Shown: positions 38,989-49,152 of the stretch, piece after piece
Layout of the letters: each line of letters begins with the position of its first letter
Numbering within the stretch: the first letter of the stretch is position 1
NCBI GenBank assembly: GCA_015689775.1
Contig: WVSR01000001.1
Coordinates: 372,001-436,000 of the forward strand
From: Rhodobacterales bacterium LSUCC0387
Lineage (GTDB): Bacteria > Pseudomonadota > Alphaproteobacteria > Rhodobacterales > Rhodobacteraceae
Reading direction: 5' to 3'
DNA length: 64,000 bases
Translations under genes and position numbers: made by a program
The notes under the pieces: generated by a model
Told to the model about the DNA's origin: nothing
What the model saw: only the letters and a program-made list of their open reading frames with translations
Database searches by the model: none

Positions 38989-39480
38989 TTAGTGTCGGAT
39001 CGATAGACGGATCATGGCCATGTCAGTACCCGGGTTCCATCTCTCGATACTGCCGTTCGACCAGTGGCTCAGTGCAAATGAAATTGCATAGTTATCCGAA
39101 ATATTCATTCCAACGCCAAGTGTAGAACGAAAGTGCAAGTTGCCGCCTAAGTCTGTAGCTCCCTGGCTGTAGTATCCCGGCATGAAGCTGCCTTCGAGAA
39201 ACATTCTATCGCTGAGTGAGTACTCACCACTAACACCAAATCCGATCCAGCTATCATCGTCAGATTCATTGTGTACTGCCCCGGCCCAACCTACAGAAAA
39301 TTCAGGCTTTGTAGCTAAGGTGTCCGTCCAATGATACTCAATTACCCCGCCATAGCCGCCGCGATGAATATCACGCACAGCACCAAGTACAGTAGTATCA
39401 GCGCCTGCGATGCTAGAGGCGATCATAAGCGCTGCAAAACTGATCGTTAGATTAAGGCGCATTTTTAAGGACATTTCCAT
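38989..39480 (-). CDS. PagL-like lipid A 3-O-deacylase (outer-membrane acyl hydrolase)
   Basis: 163 residues from ATG 39480 (in-frame ATGs at 39474 and 39462 are also possible). A signal peptide ends near SSIAGA. The rest is a small beta barrel. The PagL catalytic signature is [15 protein letters not shown] near the C-terminus, matching H-x-S-N...NPG with an acidic partner. PagL removes the 3-O acyl chain of lipid A in the outer membrane. The last residue is His rather than the usual aromatic. The gene is more AT-rich than most neighbours (25 of 60 G/C in 39061-39120). It lies after the porin terminator. Confidence 0.72.
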   Translation of the reverse strand: MEMSLKMRLNLTISFAALMIASSIAGADTTVLGAVRDIHRGGYGGVIEYHWTDTLATKPEFSVGWAGAVHNESDDDSWIGFGVSGEYSLSDRMFLEGSFMPGYYSQGATDLGGNLHFRSTLGVGMNISDNYAISFALSHWSNGSIERWNPGTDMAMIRLSIRH

Positions 39481-39496
39481 TCAAAAGGACGTTCAT

Positions 39497-39529
39497 AAAA
39501 AGAAAAGAGCGAGCCTATGCCCGCTCTTT
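39497..39529 (-). terminator. Terminator of the porin gene
   Basis: On the minus strand AAAGAGCG pairs with CGCTCTTT across a ten-base loop and is followed by TTTCTTTTT. It lies 24 bases after the porin stop and ahead of the PagL-like gene, so strong porin transcription should mostly end here. Confidence 0.8.
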
Positions 39530-39552
39530 CCCTAGCAAATAATCCGTTAGGA

Positions 39553-40422
39553 TTAGAATGCGAACTTCAGACCGAGGTCCATTTTGTCCAACGAAGCGCC
39601 GTCACCACCGCCTTGGACGTAGCCGCCAGCAAGTGTGGCACCACCGCCGAGGTTCATGGAGAAGCCAACGCCTGTGTAGTCGCTGTCAGCTGCGCCAACA
39701 TTTTCAAGAGAGCGAGTGAACGCCGCTACAGAAAGATTGCTGTCTACAGCGTAGGACAATGACAAACCAGATTCACCAGAAACAGAAGTGTCGTTGTCAC
39801 GGTCAAGAACGATTGCAGTGATACCAATGCCACCAACGGTCGCGCGGATCGAGGCAGAAGTTTCTTCTGTTGCGCCATCATCTGCCATACCAAGACCCAG
39901 GGTGATCCCTGACACTGCGTACGTTATACCAACGCCGGACTCATTATTTGCAGAGGCTGTCCCAGGTTGACCCATGGAGGCATACAAAGTCAGGTTGTCT
40001 ACGGAGTACGACCATGCAACGCCTTCGTCATCACCACCGCCTATATAGGTCATTTCGTTGTTGGTCATCGTGTAGCCAACACCTGCCAGGTCGCCAGTCG
40101 CAGATTCATGCGCTGAACCTATGTCACCCATGGTGATTTTGCCGAAGTCGCCGGAAACATAAACATTGCCACCTGTGCCGGTAGATGCGGCAGCGGCGTT
40201 ATCAGCACGAGCAGAACCACCGAATGTAATACCGGCGTCAGTTGTGCCAGATGCCGAGAAAGTCAGACGGATACGGCTGTCGAACTGGGTTTCGTTGTCC
40301 AAGTTGCCGGCAGCTTCAGTGTTGACGATGCCCATGCGGCCGTCGCCTGAAAGAGCGATGTCTGCAGATGCGATGCCTGCGGAGGCAACGAGAGCAGAAG
40401 TAGCTAGGAGAACCTTTTTCAT
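39553..40422 (-). CDS. Rhodobacter-type outer-membrane porin
   Basis: 289 residues. The signal peptide MKKVLLATSALVASAGIASA is followed directly by DIALSGDGRMGIV, the usual mature start of Rhodobacterales porins. The body is rich in beta strands of alternating G, T, S and aromatic residues, and ends LGLKFAF, the terminal phenylalanine used by the Bam machinery. It forms a 16-strand trimeric general diffusion pore. It has its own terminator, and a long upstream region (40423-40727) suited to a strong regulated promoter. Confidence 0.9.
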   Translation of the reverse strand: MKKVLLATSALVASAGIASADIALSGDGRMGIVNTEAAGNLDNETQFDSRIRLTFSASGTTDAGITFGGSARADNAAAASTGTGGNVYVSGDFGKITMGDIGSAHESATGDLAGVGYTMTNNEMTYIGGGDDEGVAWSYSVDNLTLYASMGQPGTASANNESGVGITYAVSGITLGLGMADDGATEETSASIRATVGGIGITAIVLDRDNDTSVSGESGLSLSYAVDSNLSVAAFTRSLENVGAADSDYTGVGFSMNLGGGATLAGGYVQGGGDGASLDKMDLGLKFAF

Positions 40423-40727
40423 GGTTTATTCCTCAATTACAGTTGTCATACAAATGTCATAATGCGGCCATTCCGCATCACGTACTTGGGTTTAGTCGCC
40501 GACTATCGAGGAGATTACAACGAAATGAGGCATTTATGGACAATCTTGCTTAAACGGTGATGCATAGATGCAACACTGTTCCGAAGGGTCTATGAAAATT
40601 CAACGGATCAAAGGTATTGCTGCGAAGTCTTCGCTCAGTTACCAAGGGATACATAAGCTTTTCAGCGCTTCATAGCCTACAAGCTGAATAGTTGCGCCGC
40701 ACCATATCTTAGTAAAGGCAACGTAAA
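40423..40727. promoter_or_regulatory. Intergenic region between porin and DUF3576 gene
   Basis: 305 bp without a gene; it is AT-richer than the coding surroundings. It must hold the porin promoter on the minus strand and the promoter of the DUF3576-leuS-holA group on the plus strand. I see no clear operator. Short direct copies of ATGCATAGATGCAAC-like text around 40560 are not convincing repeats. Confidence 0.4.
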
Positions 40728-41216
40728 ATGACGGTATGGACCTCAGGACGATCGGGTTTTTTGGCTCTCACCCTAATTGCCCTAAGCGCATGTAGCTTAA
40801 TTGATGGGCCAGCGAATTCAGATGATGGCCAAGGCATCGTAAATCCTGCCAATTCTGAACAAGAAACTCGTCGAGAGACCATATGGGACATGTTTGAGAA
40901 CGTTGATGATCCAAATGTAACGGTCGAAGTGAACCGCTTTATTTGGATTGCCAGCCTCGAGGTGCTCGATTTCCTTCCGATAGAATCAGCCGACCCATTC
41001 TCCGGCATCATCGATTTTGGCTATGGCACCCCCCCAGGTGGTGGCACAGCCTATCGTGCCACTGTCCAAGTGAATGATCCTGCTTTGGACGCGCGCTCTT
41101 TGCGAGTTGCCCTGGCCACGCGCGGTGGTCCTGTAAGCCGCGAAACCACGCGTCAGATTGAAGATGCGATCTTGACCCGTGCGCGCCAATTGCGCATCCG
41201 CGATTCGGGGCTGTAA
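40728..41216 (+). CDS. DUF3576 lipoprotein
   Basis: 162 residues. The N-terminus [13 protein letters not shown] is a lipoprotein signal with lipobox LSAC. The mature part has [43 protein letters not shown], the core I associate with DUF3576, an alphaproteobacterial family found ahead of leuS. Function unknown; an envelope role is likely. leuS starts 109 bp downstream. Confidence 0.8.
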   Translation: MTVWTSGRSGFLALTLIALSACSLIDGPANSDDGQGIVNPANSEQETRRETIWDMFENVDDPNVTVEVNRFIWIASLEVLDFLPIESADPFSGIIDFGYGTPPGGGTAYRATVQVNDPALDARSLRVALATRGGPVSRETTRQIEDAILTRARQLRIRDSGL

Positions 41217-41325
41217 TCACGCGGCGAATTCACGCCTTACCTCTAGACCTATTCAAGCGGGCGGCTTAAACACGCGCGCGACTATACTCGTTTGGCCCAA
41301 AAGCCCCATGTTTCAGGAGTTCGCA

Positions 41326-43884
41326 ATGTCGCGCTACGATCCGTCCCAGATTGAACAGAAATGGCAGCAGGCATGGGATGCGGCCGGAATCTTTAAGGCC
41401 AAGCGCGATCCTGCGTGTGAAAAATATTATGTGCTTGAGATGTTCCCTTACCCATCGGGGCGCATCCATATAGGCCATGTGCGCAATTATACGATGGGCG
41501 ATGTGATCGCACGCTTCAAATCCTCCACTGGATTTAATGTGCTGCATCCTATGGGGTGGGATGCTTTTGGGATGCCTGCCGAAAATGCCGCGATGGAAAA
41601 TGGCGGCCACCCTGCTGATTGGACACATCAAAACATCGACACAATGCGCGGCCAGATGAAGCCCTTGGGTCTGTCGATTGACTGGGATCGGGAATTTGCC
41701 ACCTGTGATCCTGAATATTACGGACAACAACAAGCGCTGTTTCTCGATATGCTAGAGCAGGGCTTGGTCTACCGCAAAAACGCGGTTGTGAATTGGGATC
41801 CAGTCGATATGACGGTTCTGGCCAATGAACAGGTCATCGATGGCAAAGGGTGGCGTTCAGGCGCGGACGTGGAACGGCGCGAGTTGACACAGTGGTTCTT
41901 TAAAATCTCCGAGATGGCGGATGATTTGCTTGGTGCACTGGATGATTTAGACGATTGGCCTGAAAAAGTGCGCTTGATGCAAGCGAATTGGATCGGCAAG
42001 TCCCGCGGGCTACAATTCGGTTTCGAACTGACCGCACCTGCGCATGGTCACAGCACGATTGATGTTTACACCACCCGCCCTGATACGCTGATGGGGGCTA
42101 GTTTTGTAGGCATCTCCCCCGATCATCCCTTGGCCAAAGCACTCGAAGCAGAAAACGCCGAGATTGCCGCATTCTGCCAAGACTGCCGCAAAGGTGGAAC
42201 AACCGCCGAAGCCTTGGAAAAGGCCGAGAAAAAGGGCCGTGATACGGGCCTGCGTGTGCGCCACCCGCTTGATCCGTCCTGGGAATTGCCTGTTTGGATC
42301 GCGAATTTCATCTTGATGGATTATGGCACGGGCGCGATTTTCGGCTGCCCTGCCCATGACCAGCGCGATTTTGAATTTGCGCGCAAGTTCGATCTGCCGA
42401 TCACCCCCGTTTTTGTGGCCGAGGGCGCGGAAGAAGCCCCCTTGGCCGAAGCCTTCGTGCCAACCAAAGCCGAGCGTGTGCGCTATATTCGCGGCTTTGC
42501 AGGCGAGGCGGTGCAAACAGGTGACACCGCAGTGGATGCCGCAATTGATCTCGCTGAGGCGAGGGGTTGGGGCCAAGGCGTGACCAAGTTCCGATTGCGC
42601 GATTGGGGTTTAAGCCGTCAACGCTATTGGGGCTGTCCAATCCCTGTGGTGCATTGCGCGGCCTGTGGGGTTGTTCCTGAGAAAAAGGAAAACCTGCCTG
42701 TGGAACTGCCCCGCGATGTCAGCTTCGACATTCCAGGCAACCCGCTAGATCGTCATCCGACGTGGCGCGACTGCAGCTGCCCTGCTTGCGGTGCGCCTGC
42801 GCAGCGTGAAACCGACACGATGGACACATTCGTGGACAGCTCGTGGTATTACGCTCGCTTCACCGCGCCGCGGGCCACCACGCCTACCGATGCGGCCGAA
42901 GCCGAATATTGGATGAATGTAGATCAATATATCGGCGGGATTGAGCACGCGATTTTGCACCTGCTTTATTCGCGCTTCTTCGCGCGTGCGATGCAAAAGA
43001 CGGGGCATTTGCCAGCAAAATGCGCCGAGCCGTTTAACGCACTGTTCACCCAAGGCATGGTGACCCATGCGATCTATCAAACCCGCGATCAAAATGGTCG
43101 CCCCGTCTATCACTTCCCCGAAGAAGTCGAGCTGCGCGAAGGCAAAGGTTTCCTCAAGGATGGCCGGGAGGTTGAGATCATCCCTTCCGCCAAAATGTCG
43201 AAATCGAAACGCAACGTGGTCGATCCTGTGGCGATCATAGCCCAATACGGCGCCGATACCGCGCGTTGGTTCGTCCTCTCTGACAGCCCGCCCGAGCGTG
43301 ATGTGGAATGGACGGCTGCGGGGGCCGAAGCCGCGTTTAAACATTTGGGCCGTGTCTGGACCTTGAGCGAAAAAATCGCGGATATGCCGAAAGATGCGGC
43401 AGGCTCAGGCGATCAAGACCTACTGCGCGCCATGCATCGCGCCATTTTTGATGTGACAAGCGGCATTGAAAGCTTTGGCTTTAATGCGGCGATCGCCAAA
43501 CTTTATGCCTTTACCAACACTTTGGCGAAATCGAGCGCCTCGGCCGCCGCACAGCGTGAGGCTATCCTGACCTTGGCGCAGCTCATGTCACCAATGACAC
43601 CACATTTGGCCGAAGATATTTGGGCGCGCCAGGGCGGGTCTGGTTTGGTAGCTACCGCACCGTGGCCCAAAGCCGATGAGGCGATGTTGGTGTCCGATAC
43701 CGTCACCTTACCCATCCAGATCAACGGCAAACGCCGCTCGGAACTGACCGTTGCGAAAGATATGCCGCAACAAGAGGTTGAAAAATTGGTTCTGGCGGAT
43801 GAGGCTGTGGCAAAGGCGCTTGAAGGTCGCGCGCCCCGCAAGCTGATTGTTGTGCCAGGGCGGATTGTGAATGTCGTTATTTGA
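41326..43884 (+). CDS. leuS: Leucyl-tRNA synthetase
   Basis: 852 residues from the ATG at 41326, with CAGGAG eight bases upstream. The HIGH motif is in [15 protein letters not shown] and KMSKS in AKMSKSKRN. The editing insertion holds [14 protein letters not shown]. It charges tRNA-Leu in the cytoplasm. The next gene, holA, starts 14 bp after its stop. In E. coli and, as I know it, most alphaproteobacteria lptE lies between leuS and holA, and it is missing here. Confidence 0.97.
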   Translation: MSRYDPSQIEQKWQQAWDAAGIFKAKRDPACEKYYVLEMFPYPSGRIHIGHVRNYTMGDVIARFKSSTGFNVLHPMGWDAFGMPAENAAMENGGHPADWTHQNIDTMRGQMKPLGLSIDWDREFATCDPEYYGQQQALFLDMLEQGLVYRKNAVVNWDPVDMTVLANEQVIDGKGWRSGADVERRELTQWFFKISEMADDLLGALDDLDDWPEKVRLMQANWIGKSRGLQFGFELTAPAHGHSTIDVYTTRPDTLMGASFVGISPDHPLAKALEAENAEIAAFCQDCRKGGTTAEALEKAEKKGRDTGLRVRHPLDPSWELPVWIANFILMDYGTGAIFGCPAHDQRDFEFARKFDLPITPVFVAEGAEEAPLAEAFVPTKAERVRYIRGFAGEAVQTGDTAVDAAIDLAEARGWGQGVTKFRLRDWGLSRQRYWGCPIPVVHCAACGVVPEKKENLPVELPRDVSFDIPGNPLDRHPTWRDCSCPACGAPAQRETDTMDTFVDSSWYYARFTAPRATTPTDAAEAEYWMNVDQYIGGIEHAILHLLYSRFFARAMQKTGHLPAKCAEPFNALFTQGMVTHAIYQTRDQNGRPVYHFPEEVELREGKGFLKDGREVEIIPSAKMSKSKRNVVDPVAIIAQYGADTARWFVLSDSPPERDVEWTAAGAEAAFKHLGRVWTLSEKIADMPKDAAGSGDQDLLRAMHRAIFDVTSGIESFGFNAAIAKLYAFTNTLAKSSASAAAQREAILTLAQLMSPMTPHLAEDIWARQGGSGLVATAPWPKADEAMLVSDTVTLPIQINGKRRSELTVAKDMPQQEVEKLVLADEAVAKALEGRAPRKLIVVPGRIVNVVI

Positions 43885-43898
43885 GGCAATGTAACCCG

Positions 43899-44924
43899 AT
43901 GAAGCTTTCCACCTCAGAGGCGGCGCGGTTTATCACCCGCCCCGATACAGGGGCGGCGGGCGTTCTGATTTATGGGGCAGATGCGATGCGGGTGGCAATT
44001 AAGCGCCAAGACCTGCTTGCCAATCTTTTGGGGCCAGATGCCGAAGGCGAAATGCGCCTTACCCGTATGATGGGGGCATCTTTGCGCAGTGATCCTGCGG
44101 CTCTTTTGGACGCGATTAAGGCGACAGGGTTCTTTTCAGGCCCGCGCGCCGTCTTTGTCGAAGATGCAACAGATGCCGCCGCCGCCGCAATCACAAGCGC
44201 CATAAACGAATGGGGCGCAGGTGACGCCCAAATCATTGTGACGGCGGGGCAACTGACACCACGCTCGGCGCTGAGAAAATTGTTTGAAACCCAAAAATCG
44301 GCTTTTTGTATCGCCGTTTATGATGATCCGCCCAGTCAGGCTGAGGTCGAGGCCGAATTGAAAAAGGCGGGGCTATCTGCAATCGCGCAAGATGCCTCTC
44401 GTGACTTGGCCGCCCTCGCCCGCGCGCTTGATCCTGGCGATTTCAGGCAGCTCTTGGAAAAGCTAGCCCTTTATAAACTGGGCGATGAGAGCTCTCTCTC
44501 TTCGGCGGAGGTGGCAGCATTGGCGCCTGCCACGATTGATGCGGAGATTGACGAAATCTTACACGCCGCCGCAGAAGGCGAACATGAGCGTGTTGGCGCC
44601 CTAATGGCGCGGCTTGGTGGTCAGGGGGTCACGGCGGTTGCGCTTTGTATCGCGGCCTTGCGCCATTTTCGTGCTTTGCATACGGCAGTCTGCCATCCAC
44701 AGGGACTAGCGGCTGGTTTTTCCCCAAAAACCGGTGTCTTTGGCCCGCGCAGGGCTCGTATGGTCAAACAAGCACAGGTTTGGGGCGTCACCCGTCTTGA
44801 GGATGCGCTGCAAAGCCTAATCGAGACAGATTTGACCCTCCGCTCAAGCTCACAAGCCCCGCAATTGGCGGTGATGGAGCGCAGCCTGATACGCTTGGCA
44901 ATGATGCCGCGAAACAACCGCTAG
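43899..44924 (+). CDS. holA: DNA polymerase III subunit delta
   Basis: 341 residues from the ATG at 43899; an upstream GTG/ATG-like start at 43881 would extend into the leuS gap. The first domain has GVLIYGADAMRV and FFSGPRAVFVEDATDA, then a central region with EALA-like helices and a C-terminal helical collar LEDALQSLIETDLTLRSS. It opens the sliding clamp as part of the clamp loader. Its end overlaps the flavoprotein stop by four bases. Confidence 0.9.
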   Translation: MKLSTSEAARFITRPDTGAAGVLIYGADAMRVAIKRQDLLANLLGPDAEGEMRLTRMMGASLRSDPAALLDAIKATGFFSGPRAVFVEDATDAAAAAITSAINEWGAGDAQIIVTAGQLTPRSALRKLFETQKSAFCIAVYDDPPSQAEVEAELKKAGLSAIAQDASRDLAALARALDPGDFRQLLEKLALYKLGDESSLSSAEVAALAPATIDAEIDEILHAAAEGEHERVGALMARLGGQGVTAVALCIAALRHFRALHTAVCHPQGLAAGFSPKTGVFGPRRARMVKQAQVWGVTRLEDALQSLIETDLTLRSSSQAPQLAVMERSLIRLAMMPRNNR

Positions 44925-46117
44925 GCTGCCGCACGCGCTGCCCAAAAGCCCGTGGCAAAACAGGCCGTCAATAAGTAGCCGCCTGTGGGTGCATCCCAAT
45001 CGACCATTTCGCCTATACAATAGACATTCGGAAGGGCGCGAAGCTGCAAAGTCTCGTCTAACGCGGACCATGCGACCCCGCCCGAACTGGAGATGGCGCG
45101 GTCCAATCCAAACGGGCCGCTATGGGGGATAGGCAAGGCTTTGATGCGTTTTGCCAATTCGTTGGGCGCATTGGGTGGAGATTTGCACATTTCGAACAAA
45201 ACTGCTCGCTTTGCCCTGTCTATCCCAAGGGATTTGCGCAGGATATTCGACAAACTATCTTTGCGCTTGCCCCCCTTTTCAAGACGAGCCGCAATATCAT
45301 CCAGACTGCGGTCTGGACAGAGGTCAAGGCTGAGCATCGCCCCCCCGCGCATCTCGCGCGAGAGGGCATAAACCCCGCCGCCCTCAATGCCTTTCGCGGT
45401 GATTACGATCTCACCCGCCGCAGATTTTTCGCCCGCGCGCAAGATCAAGGATTTAAGCGGATGACCAAAATGTGGGCGCATGTGGTCTGACCATTTGATA
45501 TGAAACCCCATATTCATTGGCTGAAACGGAACCGTCTCAATCCCACGCGCGCTCAAGTATTCAAGCCATTCGCCGCGCCCACCTAAATTCGGCCAACTCG
45601 CGCCCCCAAGGGCCAAGAGTGTTGTGGTGGCTGTGATCTCACGCGGCCCTTCTGCTGTGCAAAACCGAAACGCCCCGTCCGCACCCCATCCATCCCATGT
45701 GAAATTGCGCCAAATCTCCACGCCTTGCCCGCCCAAGCGCTGCAACCATGCGCGCAGCATTGGTGAGGCTTTCATCGCGTTGGGGAACACACGCCTTGAG
45801 CTGCCTGTGAAGATCGGTTGCCCTAATGTATCGCGGGTAAAGCGCATAACATCCTCGGGGCCAAAGGTGCGGATCATCGGCGTAAGTGGCGCAGCCGATG
45901 GCCCATAGGCCGCAAGAAACGCTTCAAGCGGTTCATCCATTGTGAGGTTTAACCCTGATTTACCTGCCATGAGAAACTTACGCGCAGGGGAGGCTTTGCC
46001 CTCCATCAAGACAACCCGCCGCCCGGCGTTCGCCAAATAATCGGCAGCCATCAGCGCGCTAGGTCCCGCGCCGATGATCATCACGTCCAATGTAATAGGG
46101 TCGCGTCCGCCCGTCAT
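44921..46117 (-). CDS. HI0933-family FAD-binding flavoprotein
   Basis: 398 residues. The FAD motif is VMIIGAGPSALMAADYLANAG near residues 11-31, and later segments MAGKSGLNLTMDEPLEAFLA and GGASWPNLGGRGE fit the HI0933/TIGR03862 group of flavoproteins. The C-terminus ends in the usual FAD ribityl-binding stretch, MVDWDAPTGGYLLTACFATG. The substrate is unknown. Its start overlaps the enoyl-CoA hydratase stop by four bases. Confidence 0.85.
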   Translation of the reverse strand: MTGGRDPITLDVMIIGAGPSALMAADYLANAGRRVVLMEGKASPARKFLMAGKSGLNLTMDEPLEAFLAAYGPSAAPLTPMIRTFGPEDVMRFTRDTLGQPIFTGSSRRVFPNAMKASPMLRAWLQRLGGQGVEIWRNFTWDGWGADGAFRFCTAEGPREITATTTLLALGGASWPNLGGRGEWLEYLSARGIETVPFQPMNMGFHIKWSDHMRPHFGHPLKSLILRAGEKSAAGEIVITAKGIEGGGVYALSREMRGGAMLSLDLCPDRSLDDIAARLEKGGKRKDSLSNILRKSLGIDRAKRAVLFEMCKSPPNAPNELAKRIKALPIPHSGPFGLDRAISSSGGVAWSALDETLQLRALPNVYCIGEMVDWDAPTGGYLLTACFATGFWAARAAA

Positions 46118-46770
46118 GCCGTGCCGTCAGGGATCATTGCCTTGATGGCGCGCAGCACGTCGGCTTTGCCAGAAATCGCGGCTTCGGCCATATTTTGCGC
46201 TTCCTGCCAAAGCGCCTCTTGCGGCACGATCTTGTCAATCAGCCCAAAGGACAGGGCCTCTTTGGCATTAAATTTTGCGCCTGATAGCAGCAGTAATTTT
46301 GTGCGCGCAGGGCCTATTAGCGCCGTAAGACGTTTGGGATCTGAGGGCTGTGGCAAAAACCCAAGCTTCGCGACAGGGTAAAAGAATGAGGCGTGATCAA
46401 CACTGATGCGCAGATCACAGGCCAATGCCATGCCCATAGCGCCGCCTGCCAATGTGCCATTCAGAGCTGCAATAGTCAGGCAGGGCAGCACGGCAATCGC
46501 GCCTGACAACTCCTCCCAGAGGGGCGAATTGGCCAGACCTGCGCGGGCCGCGTCTAAATCAGCGCCTGCACAAAAGACCTTTTCGCCCGCACCCGTGATA
46601 ACAAGCGCGCGCAAATTGGGATGCGCCTGAGCCTCTTTGGCGATGCTGACCAAGGTGGCAAGCATATCTTCGGTTAGGGCATTCACTTTAACGGGGCGGT
46701 CAAGCGTCACGCGCCATAGCGGTGCTTGGCTTCGGGGCAAGCTCTCTGGGAAACTCTCTAACCTGATCAT
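46114..46770 (-). CDS. Enoyl-CoA hydratase/isomerase family protein
   Basis: 218 residues from the ATG at 46770, preferred over an in-frame TTG at 46797 because AAAGG lies ten bases upstream of the ATG. The crotonase fold shows ITGAGEKVFCAGADLDAAR near residue 66 and GTLAGGAMGMALACDLRISVD near 110, the two oxyanion-hole loops. It hydrates or isomerises acyl-CoAs. It sits in a three-gene same-strand group SDR, hydratase, flavoprotein. The substrate cannot be read. Confidence 0.85.
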   Translation of the reverse strand: MIRLESFPESLPRSQAPLWRVTLDRPVKVNALTEDMLATLVSIAKEAQAHPNLRALVITGAGEKVFCAGADLDAARAGLANSPLWEELSGAIAVLPCLTIAALNGTLAGGAMGMALACDLRISVDHASFFYPVAKLGFLPQPSDPKRLTALIGPARTKLLLLSGAKFNAKEALSFGLIDKIVPQEALWQEAQNMAEAAISGKADVLRAIKAMIPDGTA

Positions 46771-46789
46771 CGCAAAATACCTTTTCGCC

Positions 46790-47557
46790 TCACACAAGCC
46801 CCAATTTGCTCCTCAAAGTGGGATCGCGCAGGCTGATATCTTGGCCCAGATGCCCATCCGCTTCGGATGTGGTCATCCACAAGAGCGCGCGCGCCACCCA
46901 ATGGGGCGCGATATGGTCAGCCCAATCAATCTGGGACACGGGGTTCATCCCACTTGCCCGAATATCGCGTTGCATCTGCGTGGCAACAGTCCCCGGTGAC
47001 AGCCCAAGCGCACGGATACCTGCATCACGATATTCCAAATCAAGGCTTTGTGTCAGCATCGCCACAGCCGCCTTTGACGCACAATAGGCACTCCACCCCT
47101 CATATGCATGTTTCGCAGCCCCTGACGAAATATTGATGACGGTGCCTACGCCGCGCGCCACCATATCGGGCAAACAGGCCTGTGTGGTTGCAAATAACCC
47201 TGTGACATTCACCCGCATCAGATTATCCCAAGCATCCAAATCTGCCTCACCCATGCGGGCGATGGGCGCAATTAGCGCGCCATTGTTGATCAAGATATCA
47301 ATATGGCCAAGCTCGGCTTTGATCTTGTTAAAGATCGGTGCAATCTCGTATAATTCACCCAAGTCACATGGATAGGCCCTCGCCGCTTCACCGATTGAGC
47401 CTGCCACGCTTTTCAGATCCGCCCCTGAGCGCGCCAATAGTGCAACTTTTGCGCCTGACTGGCCAAAGAGCTTGGCCGTTTCTGCCCCAATCCCACGACT
47501 TGCGCCTGTGATTGCAACGGTTTTTCCCGATAGGTTTGTTTCAAAGAGGTTAGACAT
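46790..47557 (-). CDS. Short-chain dehydrogenase/reductase
   Basis: 255 residues from the ATG at 47557 (MSNLFETNLSGKTVAIT). The cofactor motif is TGASRGIGAETAKLFG near residues 16-31, with NNGALIAP, a serine in ISSGAAKHAYEGWSAYCASKAA and the catalytic YCASK. It oxidises or reduces an unknown alcohol or ketone with NAD(P)(H). It heads the same-strand group with the hydratase and flavoprotein and is divergent from the DUF2125-like gene. Confidence 0.85.
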   Translation of the reverse strand: MSNLFETNLSGKTVAITGASRGIGAETAKLFGQSGAKVALLARSGADLKSVAGSIGEAARAYPCDLGELYEIAPIFNKIKAELGHIDILINNGALIAPIARMGEADLDAWDNLMRVNVTGLFATTQACLPDMVARGVGTVINISSGAAKHAYEGWSAYCASKAAVAMLTQSLDLEYRDAGIRALGLSPGTVATQMQRDIRASGMNPVSQIDWADHIAPHWVARALLWMTTSEADGHLGQDISLRDPTLRSKLGLV

Positions 47558-47662
47558 GATCGCGGGGCTTTCTATTTCTTGGGCAGATGGATCGGCGCTT
47601 GACCTTAAGAGTAGGGGGCGAAACATTGAGACATACTGTCGGTGTCGCCTTTGGGCCTGTGA

Positions 47663-49063
47663 ATGTCAAAGATGAATTCAAAATATATTCAGCAGTGCGC
47701 GCTGTGTTTGGCCTTTGTCCTGTCATCCTTGCCTGCCGTTGCGCAAAGCCTGGCGCCCGTTGACACGGCGCTTGAGACGTTCCGTGAAATCGCAGCAGGT
47801 GCAGGTCATGAGCTCCGCTTTGACGCGCCTCAAGTGATTGGCACACAGGTTTTGGTCGAGAACCTGCGAATTATTGAGGCGGATGGTCCGCATTCGACCG
47901 TGGATACAAGCATAAGAACGGCCCGAGCTTTTTTTGCTGTGAGCGCAGGCGGTGATATTGTGGTCACACTGCCTGAGAGGATTGTGATCGCTTTGACCCC
48001 CACAGATTGGCCTGCGCGGGATATGGCGGTGGATCTGCCCGCACTGCCCGAGGTAACGGTGCAAAGTGCTAATGGCATCACGCTAACTTGGGATGCGGAA
48101 ACAGAAGAATTGGTATTTCAGGCTTTGGGCGGCGTGTTGATTCAAGCGGGTGATTTGGCGCTGCGCAGCACTACCTTTGACGGGCAAACTGCATTTTCGG
48201 CAACACCCATTGCGCATCGTTTTAGCCTTGGCACAGTCCAAGGCGCCGTTGAGGAGGGGACTTTGGCCCAATTCGCGCTTGAGAGGGCCGCGATTGCCCT
48301 TGATGGCTGGGGCGAGACAACTTCGCTTGAATTTGAGGCGGCCAATGGATTGGTGGCCACCGATCTGATTTCTGCTTTTGCACAGCCGATAGGGCTTGAT
48401 CAGGTGGGGCGGCTTGGCTTTGCGCTTGGGGCGGGCCATCTTGGCTACAGGGAAGCCGGCGACAGCCTCAGCGCAACGTTCCGCACCGATGGCGTGCTTC
48501 TGGGCGCCGAATTTGGCGAAGAAATCCCCGTTTTGTGGCGCATTGGGCCAAGCCGCGTGGGCGCTGATCTGCCCGTGTTGAACCGTGAGGGTGGACCGTT
48601 TGCCATCACCCTGTCTTTGGTGGATGCCATGCCCGAATCTCCCGTTTGGGATTGGATAGATCGCGCAGGTCTTTTACCCCGCCAAACTGGCGCGATTGAT
48701 CTAGACCTTATGGGTGATCTAGGGCGTGAACCCGAAATAGGGCTCAATCCGCCTTTGTCATTGGCACGGCTTCAGATCAACAGTGCCACTCTTACAGGCG
48801 CAGGGCTGAATTTCCAAGCGACAGGTGGCTTTGATCTGACATCTGGCGCAGGGCCATCGCGGGTGGGTATCAGCGCGAGTGGGCTTTTCACCTTTCTAGA
48901 GGCCATGACCCAATCAGGCCATCTTGACCCAAGCCAATTTGCGATGATCGCGGGCGCTATTGATCTCTTTGCCACCCAAACCAAAGGCCAAGATCAGCTT
49001 AAAACCGTAATCGACCTGACCCGAGAGGGAAAGGTCATGATTGGCGGAATGCCTTTGCAATAA
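47663..49063 (+). CDS. Exported protein, DUF2125-like
   Basis: 466 residues. A signal peptide (MSKMNSKYIQQCALCLAFVL... cleaved near PAVAQ) is followed by a beta-rich body with repeated short strands, for example LTWDAETEELVFQALGGV and IDLDLMGDLGREPEIGL. The pattern resembles DUF2125 periplasmic proteins and AsmA-like sheets. The assignment is uncertain. It is divergent from the SDR gene and 89 bp upstream of pmbA on the same strand. No catalytic motif is visible. Confidence 0.55.
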   Translation: MSKMNSKYIQQCALCLAFVLSSLPAVAQSLAPVDTALETFREIAAGAGHELRFDAPQVIGTQVLVENLRIIEADGPHSTVDTSIRTARAFFAVSAGGDIVVTLPERIVIALTPTDWPARDMAVDLPALPEVTVQSANGITLTWDAETEELVFQALGGVLIQAGDLALRSTTFDGQTAFSATPIAHRFSLGTVQGAVEEGTLAQFALERAAIALDGWGETTSLEFEAANGLVATDLISAFAQPIGLDQVGRLGFALGAGHLGYREAGDSLSATFRTDGVLLGAEFGEEIPVLWRIGPSRVGADLPVLNREGGPFAITLSLVDAMPESPVWDWIDRAGLLPRQTGAIDLDLMGDLGREPEIGLNPPLSLARLQINSATLTGAGLNFQATGGFDLTSGAGPSRVGISASGLFTFLEAMTQSGHLDPSQFAMIAGAIDLFATQTKGQDQLKTVIDLTREGKVMIGGMPLQ

Positions 49064-49152
49064 AGGTTAAGGGTTCTTGCGCTGCGTCCTTGCAGCGCTT
49101 AGGTCACGCATAGCCCCTGTCGGGCGGTTTTGGCCAGAAAGGATGCTTTGCG

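Noticed and set aside
40423-40727. Small RNA or riboswitch in the porin upstream region
   Set aside because: I see no stem series or known riboswitch consensus; only an ordinary AT-richer promoter region.
42745-43344. 200-residue minus-strand frame inside leuS
   Set aside because: It is fully covered by the synthetase coding region, including KMSKS, and carries no independent motif.
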